From NCBI RefSeq assembly GCF_018736065.1, contig NZ_CP076130.1, forward strand, positions 506,001-570,000: DNA of 64,000 bases, in the 5' to 3' direction. A program made the translations under genes and the position numbers. Shown here piece by piece: positions 18,608 to 26,480 of the stretch; position 1 is the stretch's first letter, and every line of letters starts with the position of its first letter. The DNA is from Flammeovirga kamogawensis (GTDB lineage Bacteria; Bacteroidota; Bacteroidia; Cytophagales; Flammeovirgaceae). Under the pieces are notes generated by a model. That model was not told where the DNA came from. It did no database searches and was given only the letters and a program-made list of their open reading frames with translations.

Positions 18608-19825
18608 ATGAAACAGATCAAGATATTTTCACAAATGATAAAAGATGGTTTTAAAGAAGCTACACATGGTAGCCTTTATTACCACGTTTGGATGGGCATT
18701 CTTACCTTTTTTATGCTTTGGGGTGCCTACAGTTATTACCAACAAATTTCTGAAGGACTTGTTGTCACTGGCATGAGCGATAGAGTAAGTTGGGGATTGT
18801 ACATTTCTAATTTTACTTTTCTTGTTGGTGTAGCTGCAGCTGCTGTTATGCTGGTGCTCCCTACTTATATTTTACATGATGTAGATTTTAAACAAGCTGT
18901 TCTTATTGGCGAAGGAATGGCTGTTTCTGCACTTGTTATGTGTATCACTTTTGTAATGGTAGATGTTGGTGGCCCGGGCGTTTTATGGCACATGATACCG
19001 GGTTTAGGTACATTTAATTTCCCTAATTCCATGCTAACCTGGGATATGGTTGTTCTAAATGTGTACCTTTTTATTAACATTACTGTACCCATGTATATCC
19101 TATTTAGGCACTACCAAGGTAAAGTAGCACATAAAAAAGTTTACTTACCAGGTGTTATGATTTCTGTATTTTGGGCAGTAGCATTGCACATGGTTACCGC
19201 CTTTTTATACCAAGGGTTACAAGCTAGACCATTCTGGAATACAGCATTACTAGGACCACGTTTTTTAGCTTCAGCATTTGCGGCTGGTCCTGCATTAATA
19301 ATTTTAGCTTTAGGAATGATTAATCAGTATTCTTCTTTTAAAATTGAGAAGAAAACAATACAAAAGATAGCTTTAGTAATTACAGTATCTGCACAAGCAA
19401 ATTTGATTATGCTCGGTTCTGAACTTTTCAAAGAGTTTTACTCTCCTACGCATCATTCAATTAGTGCACAATACTTATTTTTTGGTTTAGGTGAACACAA
19501 AGCTTTAGTTCCTTGGATTTGGACTTCCATTGGTCTGAACTTAATCGCCACAGCAATTCTTACATTCAATCAGCTTAGAAAAAACATGACGCTTTTGTAT
19601 GTAGCATGCGTGATATTATTTATAGCAATATGGATTGATAAAGGTTTTGGATTAATTGTACCAGGGTTTATTCCTGGGCAATGGGGAAAAATTGTAGAGT
19701 ACACGCCTTCTTCTGTAGAAATAGGTGTTACTGTTGGTATTTGGGCTTTGGGTTGTTTCATTTTTACCATCCTTACCCGTGCCACTATAGCTATTGAACT
19801 CGGTGCGATTCGTTATAAAAAGTGA
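18608..19825 (+). CDS. NrfD/PsrC-family membrane quinol dehydrogenase subunit
   Basis: 405 residues, largely hydrophobic with about nine to ten membrane segments (for example MGILTFFMLWGAYSYYQQ, FLVGVAAAAVMLVLPTYI, VGIWALGCFIFTILTRATIA). Sequence such as RVSWGLYISNFTFLVGVAAA and GPGVLWHMIPGLGTFNFPNS is characteristic of the NrfD/PsrC family, which oxidises menaquinol and passes electrons to an NrfC-type partner. Last gene of the nap operon. In this setting it takes the place of NapC or NapGH as the entry point for electrons. Confidence 0.92.
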   Translation: MKQIKIFSQMIKDGFKEATHGSLYYHVWMGILTFFMLWGAYSYYQQISEGLVVTGMSDRVSWGLYISNFTFLVGVAAAAVMLVLPTYILHDVDFKQAVLIGEGMAVSALVMCITFVMVDVGGPGVLWHMIPGLGTFNFPNSMLTWDMVVLNVYLFINITVPMYILFRHYQGKVAHKKVYLPGVMISVFWAVALHMVTAFLYQGLQARPFWNTALLGPRFLASAFAAGPALIILALGMINQYSSFKIEKKTIQKIALVITVSAQANLIMLGSELFKEFYSPTHHSISAQYLFFGLGEHKALVPWIWTSIGLNLIATAILTFNQLRKNMTLLYVACVILFIAIWIDKGFGLIVPGFIPGQWGKIVEYTPSSVEIGVTVGIWALGCFIFTILTRATIAIELGAIRYKK

Positions 19826-19859
19826 TGAAATGTAGAATCATCACAATTTAAATTGACTT

Positions 19860-19889
19860 AAAGGAGCTTCAGCAATGAGGTTCCTTTTT
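19860..19889 (+). terminator. terminator of the nap operon
   Basis: Arms AAAGGA (19860-19865) and TCCTTT (19882-19887) with a loop of about 16 bases and a following T-run on the plus strand, 35 bases after the NrfD-like gene's stop. The stem is short, so confidence is moderate. Confidence 0.6.
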
Positions 19890-20036
19890 GTATATAGCTT
19901 CAAGAATGATTATTCTGAACTACATTACTATTTTTTTGATAAGATTTAAAAATTAATCATGCATTCTATTAAGAAAAGAAACCTTTTAATAAGGTATTTG
20001 TTATATTGAATAGTTAATCACTTAATCTTAATTACA

Positions 20037-21089
20037 TTGAAAACTATTGATAAATCTAAACCTGTAATGATTACAGGAGCAACTGGCTATGTAGCTGGTC
20101 GTATTGTTGAAAAACTCCTAATGGAGGGACTCACAATTCACGCCCCTGTTAGAAATCCTGATAATCAAGAAAAATTACACTACTTAAATGCAATAGCAGA
20201 AAAGTCTGACGGTACCATAAAATACTTTAAAGCAGACTTACTGACGGAAGGTTCTTACGAAGAAGCAATGGAAGGTTGCGAGTTGGTCTTCCATACAGCA
20301 TCTCCTTTTGTTACAAATGTAAAGAATGCAGAAAAAGATTTAGTGGCTCCAGCGTTAATCGGAACAAAGAATGTTTTAAACTCTGTAAATAAGGTAGAAT
20401 CTGTTAAAAGAGTTGTGCTTACAAGTAGTTGCGTGGCAATTATTGGAGATGCAAAAGACTTATTACCTCTTCCGAATCAAACAGCAGACGAGAATGTATG
20501 GAACAAGACTTCTTCTGTAAAACATCAGCCTTATAATTATTCTAAAACAGTAGCAGAATTAGCTGCTTGGGAACTCAATAAAGGACAAGACAGATGGGAT
20601 TTAGTTGTAATTAATCCTTCATTTGTTTTAGGACCTGGCATTAACCCAACAAGTACTTCTGAGAGTTTCAATATAATGAAACAGATTGGTGATGGTACTT
20701 TAAAAATGGGTGCTCCGGGATTACATATTGGTATTGTTGATGTAAGAGATTTAGCAATTGCACATTATAATGCAGGTTTTACACCAGAGGCTGAAGGTAG
20801 ACATATCATCTCTAACGAGAGCCTTACTTTATTAGAAATGGTAGATTTACTAAGAGATAAATATGGTGCAAATTATCCTTTCCCTAAAAAGGAATTACCA
20901 AAATGGTTAGTTTGGTTAATTGGTCCTTTTCAAGGAATTCCTAGAAAGATGGTAAGTCTAAATTTTGGTTACAAATGGTTAGTTGATAACACAAAAAGTA
21001 AAGAAAAATTAGGCATGCATTATAGAGATTCTAAAGATACCTTGAACGACTTTTTTGGTCAGTTAGTTGAAGCAGGTATTTTTAAGTAA
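20037..21089 (+). CDS. extended SDR, dihydroflavonol-reductase-like NAD(P)-dependent epimerase/reductase
   Basis: 350 residues from a TTG start at 20037 (first ATG is at 20067 inside the Rossmann strand, too late). The nucleotide motif is ITGATGYVAGRI, the catalytic pair is in YNYSKTVAE (YxxxK), and VVINPSFVLGPG follows, all typical of the extended SDRs related to dihydroflavonol 4-reductase and cinnamoyl-CoA reductase. Cytosolic; substrate unknown, probably a ketone or aldehyde. Monocistronic and convergent with the GH47 operon. Confidence 0.88.
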   Translation: MKTIDKSKPVMITGATGYVAGRIVEKLLMEGLTIHAPVRNPDNQEKLHYLNAIAEKSDGTIKYFKADLLTEGSYEEAMEGCELVFHTASPFVTNVKNAEKDLVAPALIGTKNVLNSVNKVESVKRVVLTSSCVAIIGDAKDLLPLPNQTADENVWNKTSSVKHQPYNYSKTVAELAAWELNKGQDRWDLVVINPSFVLGPGINPTSTSESFNIMKQIGDGTLKMGAPGLHIGIVDVRDLAIAHYNAGFTPEAEGRHIISNESLTLLEMVDLLRDKYGANYPFPKKELPKWLVWLIGPFQGIPRKMVSLNFGYKWLVDNTKSKEKLGMHYRDSKDTLNDFFGQLVEAGIFK

Positions 21090-21117
21090 CAACTAAATAT
21101 TACAACTATAGCATATA

Positions 21118-21157
21118 CAAAACGGGAGTTCAAAATATATATTGATCTCCCGTTTTG
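21118..21157 (+). terminator. strong terminator between convergent genes
   Basis: Perfect 11-bp stem CAAAACGGGAG (21118-21128) / CTCCCGTTTTG (21147-21157) with an 18-base loop, 28 bases past the SDR stop and 28 bases before the end of the convergent GH47 gene. T-rich tail (TGTGTTTTAAA) on the plus strand; it may serve both genes. Confidence 0.85.
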
Positions 21158-21184
21158 TGTTTTAAATTGCACAAAATAATGCTA

Positions 21185-22642
21185 CTACTTCACACCATTT
21201 TGGTTACCCTTCCAATCTTTATCCCATGTATTTTTTAATGGGTGTGCTTCTGTATTTAATACATATCTCTCAAGATCAAAAGTCGCTGCATCAGCAAAGA
21301 ATAAATAGCAATATTTCATTGTTTCAGCAAAGAAGAAACTCTCTAAAGTATCCCATTTTTCTTTAGTGGCAACATCTCTTAATTGTACATAACCATTGTC
21401 TACTTGGCAGTATTTTTCAATGCTTTCAAACATCTTTTTACCTTGCTCGTAGTATTTTTTATTTCCCGTTCCTCTCCAAACATAATATGTAGATTCTATT
21501 GCTTCTGGGCGCATCATATAATATTCTGCACCTTCGTAATAAGGTTGCATTGTTGTGTAGTTAATCGCTTCTGGCTCAATACCATTTTTAAACCACATTT
21601 TATTAATCGAAGCTTGTAAACCTTCAGCTCTTTCTAAATCACCATCTAAAACATTGCATAAATTCCAGAAACAATCTAAAGCACCAAACCTTGTCATTAT
21701 TCGCTCACCCGAATTCATATCGGCCCAGCCAACCCACATTTCACCTTCTACAGAAGTAGTATCTACTAAATACTTGTTTACTGCATCACGAGAAACAGTG
21801 TACCACTCTAATAAGTCCTCATCTCCAAACAATAAATACCCTTTTAATAAGTACTCATAATAAGCATCTATTCCTCCAGAAATATGTGCTCTAGTGTCTT
21901 CCCATTTCCCTGTATCTTGATCAATCCAAGAACCTTGTAAACCTGTTTCTCCTCTTCTATCGTAAAGTGCCTTAACACCTCTTTTACATAAATCATAATA
22001 CTTAGGGTCGCCCGTTAATTTAGACAATACACCATACTCTAATAACATAGAACCTACCTCGCAAGGGTTTGTACCTTGTCCGCCAACAGCTCCCGTTTTT
22101 AAATTGACTAAACGATAAGGAATTCCAGTAGGCGAATCGAAAACAGGAAGCATCCTATCTGCTAAATCAATAGCTAAATCAAGAAAACGTTGGTCGCCAT
22201 CTAACTGATAACTTGATAGCAAGCCACCAAGAATACGAATTGCAATTTCGAATTGTTGGACCTCAAAATCTTTATCAAATTCTAATTCTGAAAAAATAAG
22301 CTCTTTTGCTTCTTTCATTTCATCGTCTAAACCCATTAAATACATTGTAGAGAAAGCATCTACAGGTGTCATTAATAAAGATTCTGCATACCAATTATGG
22401 CCTTTTTCTGATATTGGATTTACTGCATCTAAGCCTTTCGCATAATTCATATATGCTCTCCACCCTTTCTTAAAAGCTGTTTTTACTCTTTCTTGGTATT
22501 CTTTTTTCTCTTTTTTAGAAATACCATCCTTCTTTTTTAAAGGACTAGAAATTGATGCAAACGGTAATAAAATTAAGATAGCCAACGCCATGCACGTTGT
22601 TGTAAAAATTGATTGTTTTTTGATAGTATTCATCTTTTTCAT
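21185..22642 (-). CDS. secreted GH47 alpha-1,2-mannosidase
   Basis: 485 residues with a signal or membrane-anchor segment (residues ~10-33, TTTCMALAILILLPFASIS). It aligns through its length with class I alpha-mannosidases. IRILGGLLSSYQL, GIDAYYEYLLKGYLL, RPEAIESTYYVWRGTG, ESFFFAETMKYCYLFFAD and VLNTEAHPL match the human ER enzyme at the same order. The three catalytic acids are recognisable: Glu in NPCEVGS, Asp in GGIDAYYEYL, Glu in RPEAIES; the calcium-binding Thr lies in NTEAHPL. Role: removal of alpha-1,2-mannose, with inversion. GH47 is mostly eukaryotic and scattered in bacteria. It is the last gene in an operon with a glycyl radical enzyme, 55 bases after the cupin-like gene. Confidence 0.93.
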   Translation of the reverse strand: MKKMNTIKKQSIFTTTCMALAILILLPFASISSPLKKKDGISKKEKKEYQERVKTAFKKGWRAYMNYAKGLDAVNPISEKGHNWYAESLLMTPVDAFSTMYLMGLDDEMKEAKELIFSELEFDKDFEVQQFEIAIRILGGLLSSYQLDGDQRFLDLAIDLADRMLPVFDSPTGIPYRLVNLKTGAVGGQGTNPCEVGSMLLEYGVLSKLTGDPKYYDLCKRGVKALYDRRGETGLQGSWIDQDTGKWEDTRAHISGGIDAYYEYLLKGYLLFGDEDLLEWYTVSRDAVNKYLVDTTSVEGEMWVGWADMNSGERIMTRFGALDCFWNLCNVLDGDLERAEGLQASINKMWFKNGIEPEAINYTTMQPYYEGAEYYMMRPEAIESTYYVWRGTGNKKYYEQGKKMFESIEKYCQVDNGYVQLRDVATKEKWDTLESFFFAETMKYCYLFFADAATFDLERYVLNTEAHPLKNTWDKDWKGNQNGVK

Positions 22643-22697
22643 ATTTATTGTTTCTGACCTTAGGATTAGTTAAGTCGTAATTTTATTCTTTCTTTGA

Positions 22698-23108
22698 TTA
22701 CCAAATTTTATGAATTTCTTGTAGAAACTGTTTGTATTGTTCATTATTAAAATCATAAAATTCGAAATCACCTAAGTGCGTTTTATCTTTCTCAATAATT
22801 AAAACTTTTGCTTCTTCTTTGAGTGCTATTGTATGCCAAACATTTTTAGGGATATTATAAATAATTCCTGGTTCCATGTGCGTCATATCATAAGTAATTG
22901 TGTTATCAACTATTTCTGCTGCTACAAGCAATGCACTGCCATCAATTAACATAAAAGCTTCATCAGTAAGATAATGGATATCTAACCTTTTAATATTTTC
23001 AGGTCTACTTTCTTCTGCATAATTTAACTGTGCAACTTGCCATCCCTCTCTTATTAAAAATGGGTTGTAACCTGTTTCTTTATGCTGATATGTTTCTGTT
23101 ATTTTCAT
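22698..23108 (-). CDS. cupin-like protein in the glycyl-radical-enzyme operon
   Basis: 136 residues, no signal peptide. Beta-rich with DIHYLTDEAFMLIDGSALLV and MEPGIIYNIPKNVWHTIAL, which resemble cupin motifs 1 and 2; the conserved HxH of motif 1 is reduced to a single His, so metal binding is uncertain. It starts 3 bases after the glycyl radical enzyme's stop, so it is co-translated. Possible roles are a sugar epimerase/isomerase or a binding subunit for the pathway; I cannot choose between them. Confidence 0.75.
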   Translation of the reverse strand: MKITETYQHKETGYNPFLIREGWQVAQLNYAEESRPENIKRLDIHYLTDEAFMLIDGSALLVAAEIVDNTITYDMTHMEPGIIYNIPKNVWHTIALKEEAKVLIIEKDKTHLGDFEFYDFNNEQYKQFLQEIHKIW

Positions 23109-23111
23109 TAA

Positions 23112-25259
23112 CTAGTTTTCTAAAATACGGTCTACTACTAACTGTCTAAATTCTTGAGTAAGCATAGCAAAATAGGCCGTAAAACCTGTAATTCTCACTA
23201 CTAAATCTGGGTATAAATGAGGGTCTTTATGTGCAGCAAGCACCTCTTCTTTATCCATAATATTTACATTTATAAGTGTGCCCCCTCTATTAAAATGCGT
23301 TTTAATTATGGCTCCAATTATTGCACTATGCTCTTCTTTAGCTAAACTAGGGTCTAACTCCCATTGCATTGGAGCGGTATTTCCAAACCCTGGCTGAACA
23401 TCTGCAATTGCATTTGCTAACGCTAAAGAACCTCCATCTACAACAAAACCCGGTGTTGGATTTGCTCCATGCGAAATTGGTGTCCCTGCCTTTCTACCGT
23501 TCGGTGTAGCACCTACTGCTTTTCCTAAACCCACAGTATTTGCCCAAGAAAAAAGACCAGGAATAAAACAATGGTTCTTTTCTTTATTCGATTTTGCTTT
23601 TACCTCTTTAGTAAATAACTGACTAATTTTTTTAGCCCATGCATCACCTATTGTCTCTCCTTGCCCGAAACGAGGACTATTTTGCATTAGTTGGCGAATA
23701 CGTTCTCCGTTAACCTCTGTAAAATTACTCTCTAAATGGAACTCAAGAGCGCTCCAATCAAGTTTTTGATCTAACTCGATCTGTTGTTGAATAGCAGCAA
23801 AAGAATCTGCTACTACAGCAAGCCCAGCCCCATCTATTGATAAATTATAATACATTGCACCTCCATCACTCACATCCAATCCTCTTTCCATCGGACCATA
23901 AGAAAGAAGGTTAAGAATAAGTTCCGGTTCATTGTATTTTTGATATTTCAGATGATGTAATATACCATCAGCTGCTGTTTGAACTGCTATTTTCAAATGC
24001 TTTTCAAATAAACTCCAAAGTGCTTCTGTACTCTTATCTTGCAATTTGATTAGCTCACCAAAAGCTACTTCAAACACCTTTACCATGTTGACCTTCACCA
24101 GATCATTCATGGTATATTCCAATCCTGGAAGTGACATCCAATTACACCCTACAGCAATTCTTTGTCTTGCTAATTCTTCAGAGTATCCATTTCGCATAAA
24201 CCCTTCAACTAGTGCTTTATCACCAGAGTATCTTGGCCATGCATTTTTATTTTTAATGAGATAAGTTAAAGAGGTTTTAAACAACTCTTCATTCATATTT
24301 TCGTGTACACGAATTGTAATATTTAAAGAGGTATTTATAAGATCCGCTGCTTCAAGAATTAAAAATGATAACTCAGAAGAAACATCTCCTCCTTTACCAT
24401 CAGGTCCTCCTAATTGCCAATAAATCGGGTCATTAATTAAAAAGCAGGATAAATAATACACGGCTTCATCTTTTGTGATTAAGCCATTATTAATATCATT
24501 TTCATAATAGGGTTGTAATAAAGTATCTATTTGCCCACCAGCCCCATCTCTATTATAAGTTCTAGACGCCAAATGATACCAAATTATCCATTGACAAGCT
24601 TGACGAAGTGTTTTTGGAGGACCGTTTAAAATAGCTTGGTTTACGAGAAGCATTTCTTCTAAATTGGCCTTTAAATCACCATCCGTCTCAAGCGCTATTT
24701 TTATGTTTAACTCAATTATATGTCTATTAATCCAGCCTTGAATACTCTTAATTGCTTGTTCGTGTGCCGTATAGAAAGCTATCTTTTCTGCTTCTGGATT
24801 AAGTGCTTTACTTACTTCCATTTTATAAAGAAGACCATCCCAACCTAATTGTAATCCCAATTTAAAATCAGGTGCAAAATGTGCATCATCACCTATTCCA
24901 TGAATGATATTATACTTTTCTTGGTTTTCAATAAGATGATCAAAACCATACTTAGGGTTCCATTTATTTGGACGCATTTTTGACATAAAATACATCCAAC
25001 GTCCAGCAAAAGCATCATTTTTGTCTATGTAGATAGGGTGTGCATCCATCAGATTACAGAAATTATTGGTCCATCCTTCAATCCCATAAAAAGAACCATC
25101 TGCATGATTGGGAATTATTTCCCATGCATTCTCTGGTAGTGCAATACGTCCGTAATCGTCTTCATCTAAAAGGCCTTCAACTGCTATTTTTTCTTGCGTT
25201 TGTTCCTGTTTTCTCTGTTTTAGTTGTTGAATTCTTTGGTAGTATTTATTCATTTTCAT
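23112..25259 (-). CDS. glycyl radical enzyme (pyruvate formate-lyase superfamily), unassigned substrate
   Basis: 715 residues, a little shorter than PFL and the CutC/glycerol dehydratase group (~760-850). The glycyl-radical loop is near the C-terminus, RITGFTAYFAML with Gly at 692. The thiyl-radical Cys is C372 in RIAVGCNWMSLPGLEY. In choline, glycerol and propanediol lyases this Cys is followed by x-Glu, the general base; here it is Asn-Trp, so a classical dehydratase mechanism is not expected. It is not PFL either, which has a Cys-Cys pair. The activase gene is directly upstream (5 bases). Oxygen-sensitive, cytosolic. The neighbouring alpha-mannosidase suggests a carbohydrate-derived substrate, which is inference. 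Confidence 0.9.
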   Translation of the reverse strand: MKMNKYYQRIQQLKQRKQEQTQEKIAVEGLLDEDDYGRIALPENAWEIIPNHADGSFYGIEGWTNNFCNLMDAHPIYIDKNDAFAGRWMYFMSKMRPNKWNPKYGFDHLIENQEKYNIIHGIGDDAHFAPDFKLGLQLGWDGLLYKMEVSKALNPEAEKIAFYTAHEQAIKSIQGWINRHIIELNIKIALETDGDLKANLEEMLLVNQAILNGPPKTLRQACQWIIWYHLASRTYNRDGAGGQIDTLLQPYYENDINNGLITKDEAVYYLSCFLINDPIYWQLGGPDGKGGDVSSELSFLILEAADLINTSLNITIRVHENMNEELFKTSLTYLIKNKNAWPRYSGDKALVEGFMRNGYSEELARQRIAVGCNWMSLPGLEYTMNDLVKVNMVKVFEVAFGELIKLQDKSTEALWSLFEKHLKIAVQTAADGILHHLKYQKYNEPELILNLLSYGPMERGLDVSDGGAMYYNLSIDGAGLAVVADSFAAIQQQIELDQKLDWSALEFHLESNFTEVNGERIRQLMQNSPRFGQGETIGDAWAKKISQLFTKEVKAKSNKEKNHCFIPGLFSWANTVGLGKAVGATPNGRKAGTPISHGANPTPGFVVDGGSLALANAIADVQPGFGNTAPMQWELDPSLAKEEHSAIIGAIIKTHFNRGGTLINVNIMDKEEVLAAHKDPHLYPDLVVRITGFTAYFAMLTQEFRQLVVDRILEN

Positions 25260-25264
25260 GTTAT

Positions 25265-26140
25265 TTATTGGTCGAGTACTGCACTAAGTTTGTCAAACTC
25301 TGTTTTCTCTAAAGCTTTTACCTTAGCAAACTTATTTTCTTTTGAAAGGTTAATATATTTTTGTCCACCCAATGGGTGAAAAGGATTAAGTTGATACTTC
25401 TTTATATTTATGAGTTGATCAACAAATTTTTTAAGTAAAAGAATATCATCTTTTGTAGAATTTACTGATGGAACAACAGGCGTTCTTAACTCATAACTTT
25501 CCCCTCGATTATCTAATAATTTGATGTTCTTTAAAATATTTGAATTTCCTATACCTGTCCACTTTTTATGTTGCTCAAAGGAGATCATCTTAAGGTCAAT
25601 CATCCAGTGATCTACATAAGGAATAAGTGCTTGAATATGTTGCCAAGCTGTGCTAAAATTAGATTCTATCGTTATGTGTAATCCTTTCTTTTTAAAGAAT
25701 TCTACTACTGATTTTAAAAATTTAAATTGAGTGAATGGTTCACCTCCTGAAATTGTTATTCCCCCATTTGAAGACTGGAAAAATGGAATATCTTTTTCAA
25801 TTTTTTTATAGAGAAGAGCTGCTGTGTATGTATTTCCAACTATATTCATTGCCTTCGCATAACATACTGTTGCACATTCTAAACATTGGTTACATTTCTT
25901 TTTATTAAAATGTACTTTACCGTGCATTATAAAAAGTGCCTTTGCATTACATACTTTTACACATTCTCCACATGCTATACACTTATCAGTAACTCGTTCT
26001 ATTTCTGGTTTTAATGAAAATGTTTCTGGGTTATGACACCACTCACAACGCATATTACATCCTTTAAAGAAAATAACAGAACGTATTCCTTCTCCATCAT
26101 GTACAGATAATCGTTGTATGTTTGTTATAATCCCTTCCAT
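25265..26140 (-). CDS. glycyl-radical-enzyme activating protein (radical SAM)
   Basis: 291 residues. The radical-SAM cluster is C28, C32, C35 in FKGCNMRCEWCHNPE. A two-cluster ferredoxin insert follows (CIACGECVKVC and CNQCLECATVC), as in activases of the CutD/glycerol dehydratase type and unlike PflA. GGITISGGEPFTQ and the HWMIDLKM motif are standard. It generates the glycyl radical on the partner enzyme encoded 5 bases downstream. First gene of the four-gene operon. Confidence 0.95.
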   Translation of the reverse strand: MEGIITNIQRLSVHDGEGIRSVIFFKGCNMRCEWCHNPETFSLKPEIERVTDKCIACGECVKVCNAKALFIMHGKVHFNKKKCNQCLECATVCYAKAMNIVGNTYTAALLYKKIEKDIPFFQSSNGGITISGGEPFTQFKFLKSVVEFFKKKGLHITIESNFSTAWQHIQALIPYVDHWMIDLKMISFEQHKKWTGIGNSNILKNIKLLDNRGESYELRTPVVPSVNSTKDDILLLKKFVDQLINIKKYQLNPFHPLGGQKYINLSKENKFAKVKALEKTEFDKLSAVLDQ

Positions 26141-26480
26141 TTCAATTCAAATTACTACAGTACAAATATATTACACATACACCACTAGCTACAAGTTTAA
26201 GTAGTGAACTCAGATTGCAATTTTGTGTACTGTAACGATGTTTTATGATTGGTAGGGGAAAGTTTAAATGGGTTTACATTTATTTGGGAGAAAAATTTAT
26301 ATCTACGAAGCGTTTAAAATTAAAAAATCAATGAGTAATTTGGATATAAATAATTATTTTATTGAACTATACGATGCTTAGTTATATTAATTGCACTAAT
26401 ACCAATTCACTTTTGTTATGAATTCACTTATTGCAATCATTAACTTTCAACTGTCTGATTTCAACATATCCCAAATAACT
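26141..26480. promoter_or_regulatory. divergent promoter region with a spaced inverted repeat
   Basis: 340 bases between the activase operon (minus) and the BspA-type gene (plus). A 9-bp inverted repeat, TACAGTACA at 26156-26164 and TGTACTGTA at 26226-26234, lies just upstream of the activase start and could be a regulator site, though the 61-base spacing is wide. No other gene seen; an upstream in-frame ATG at 26418 for the plus gene is not favoured. Confidence 0.4.
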
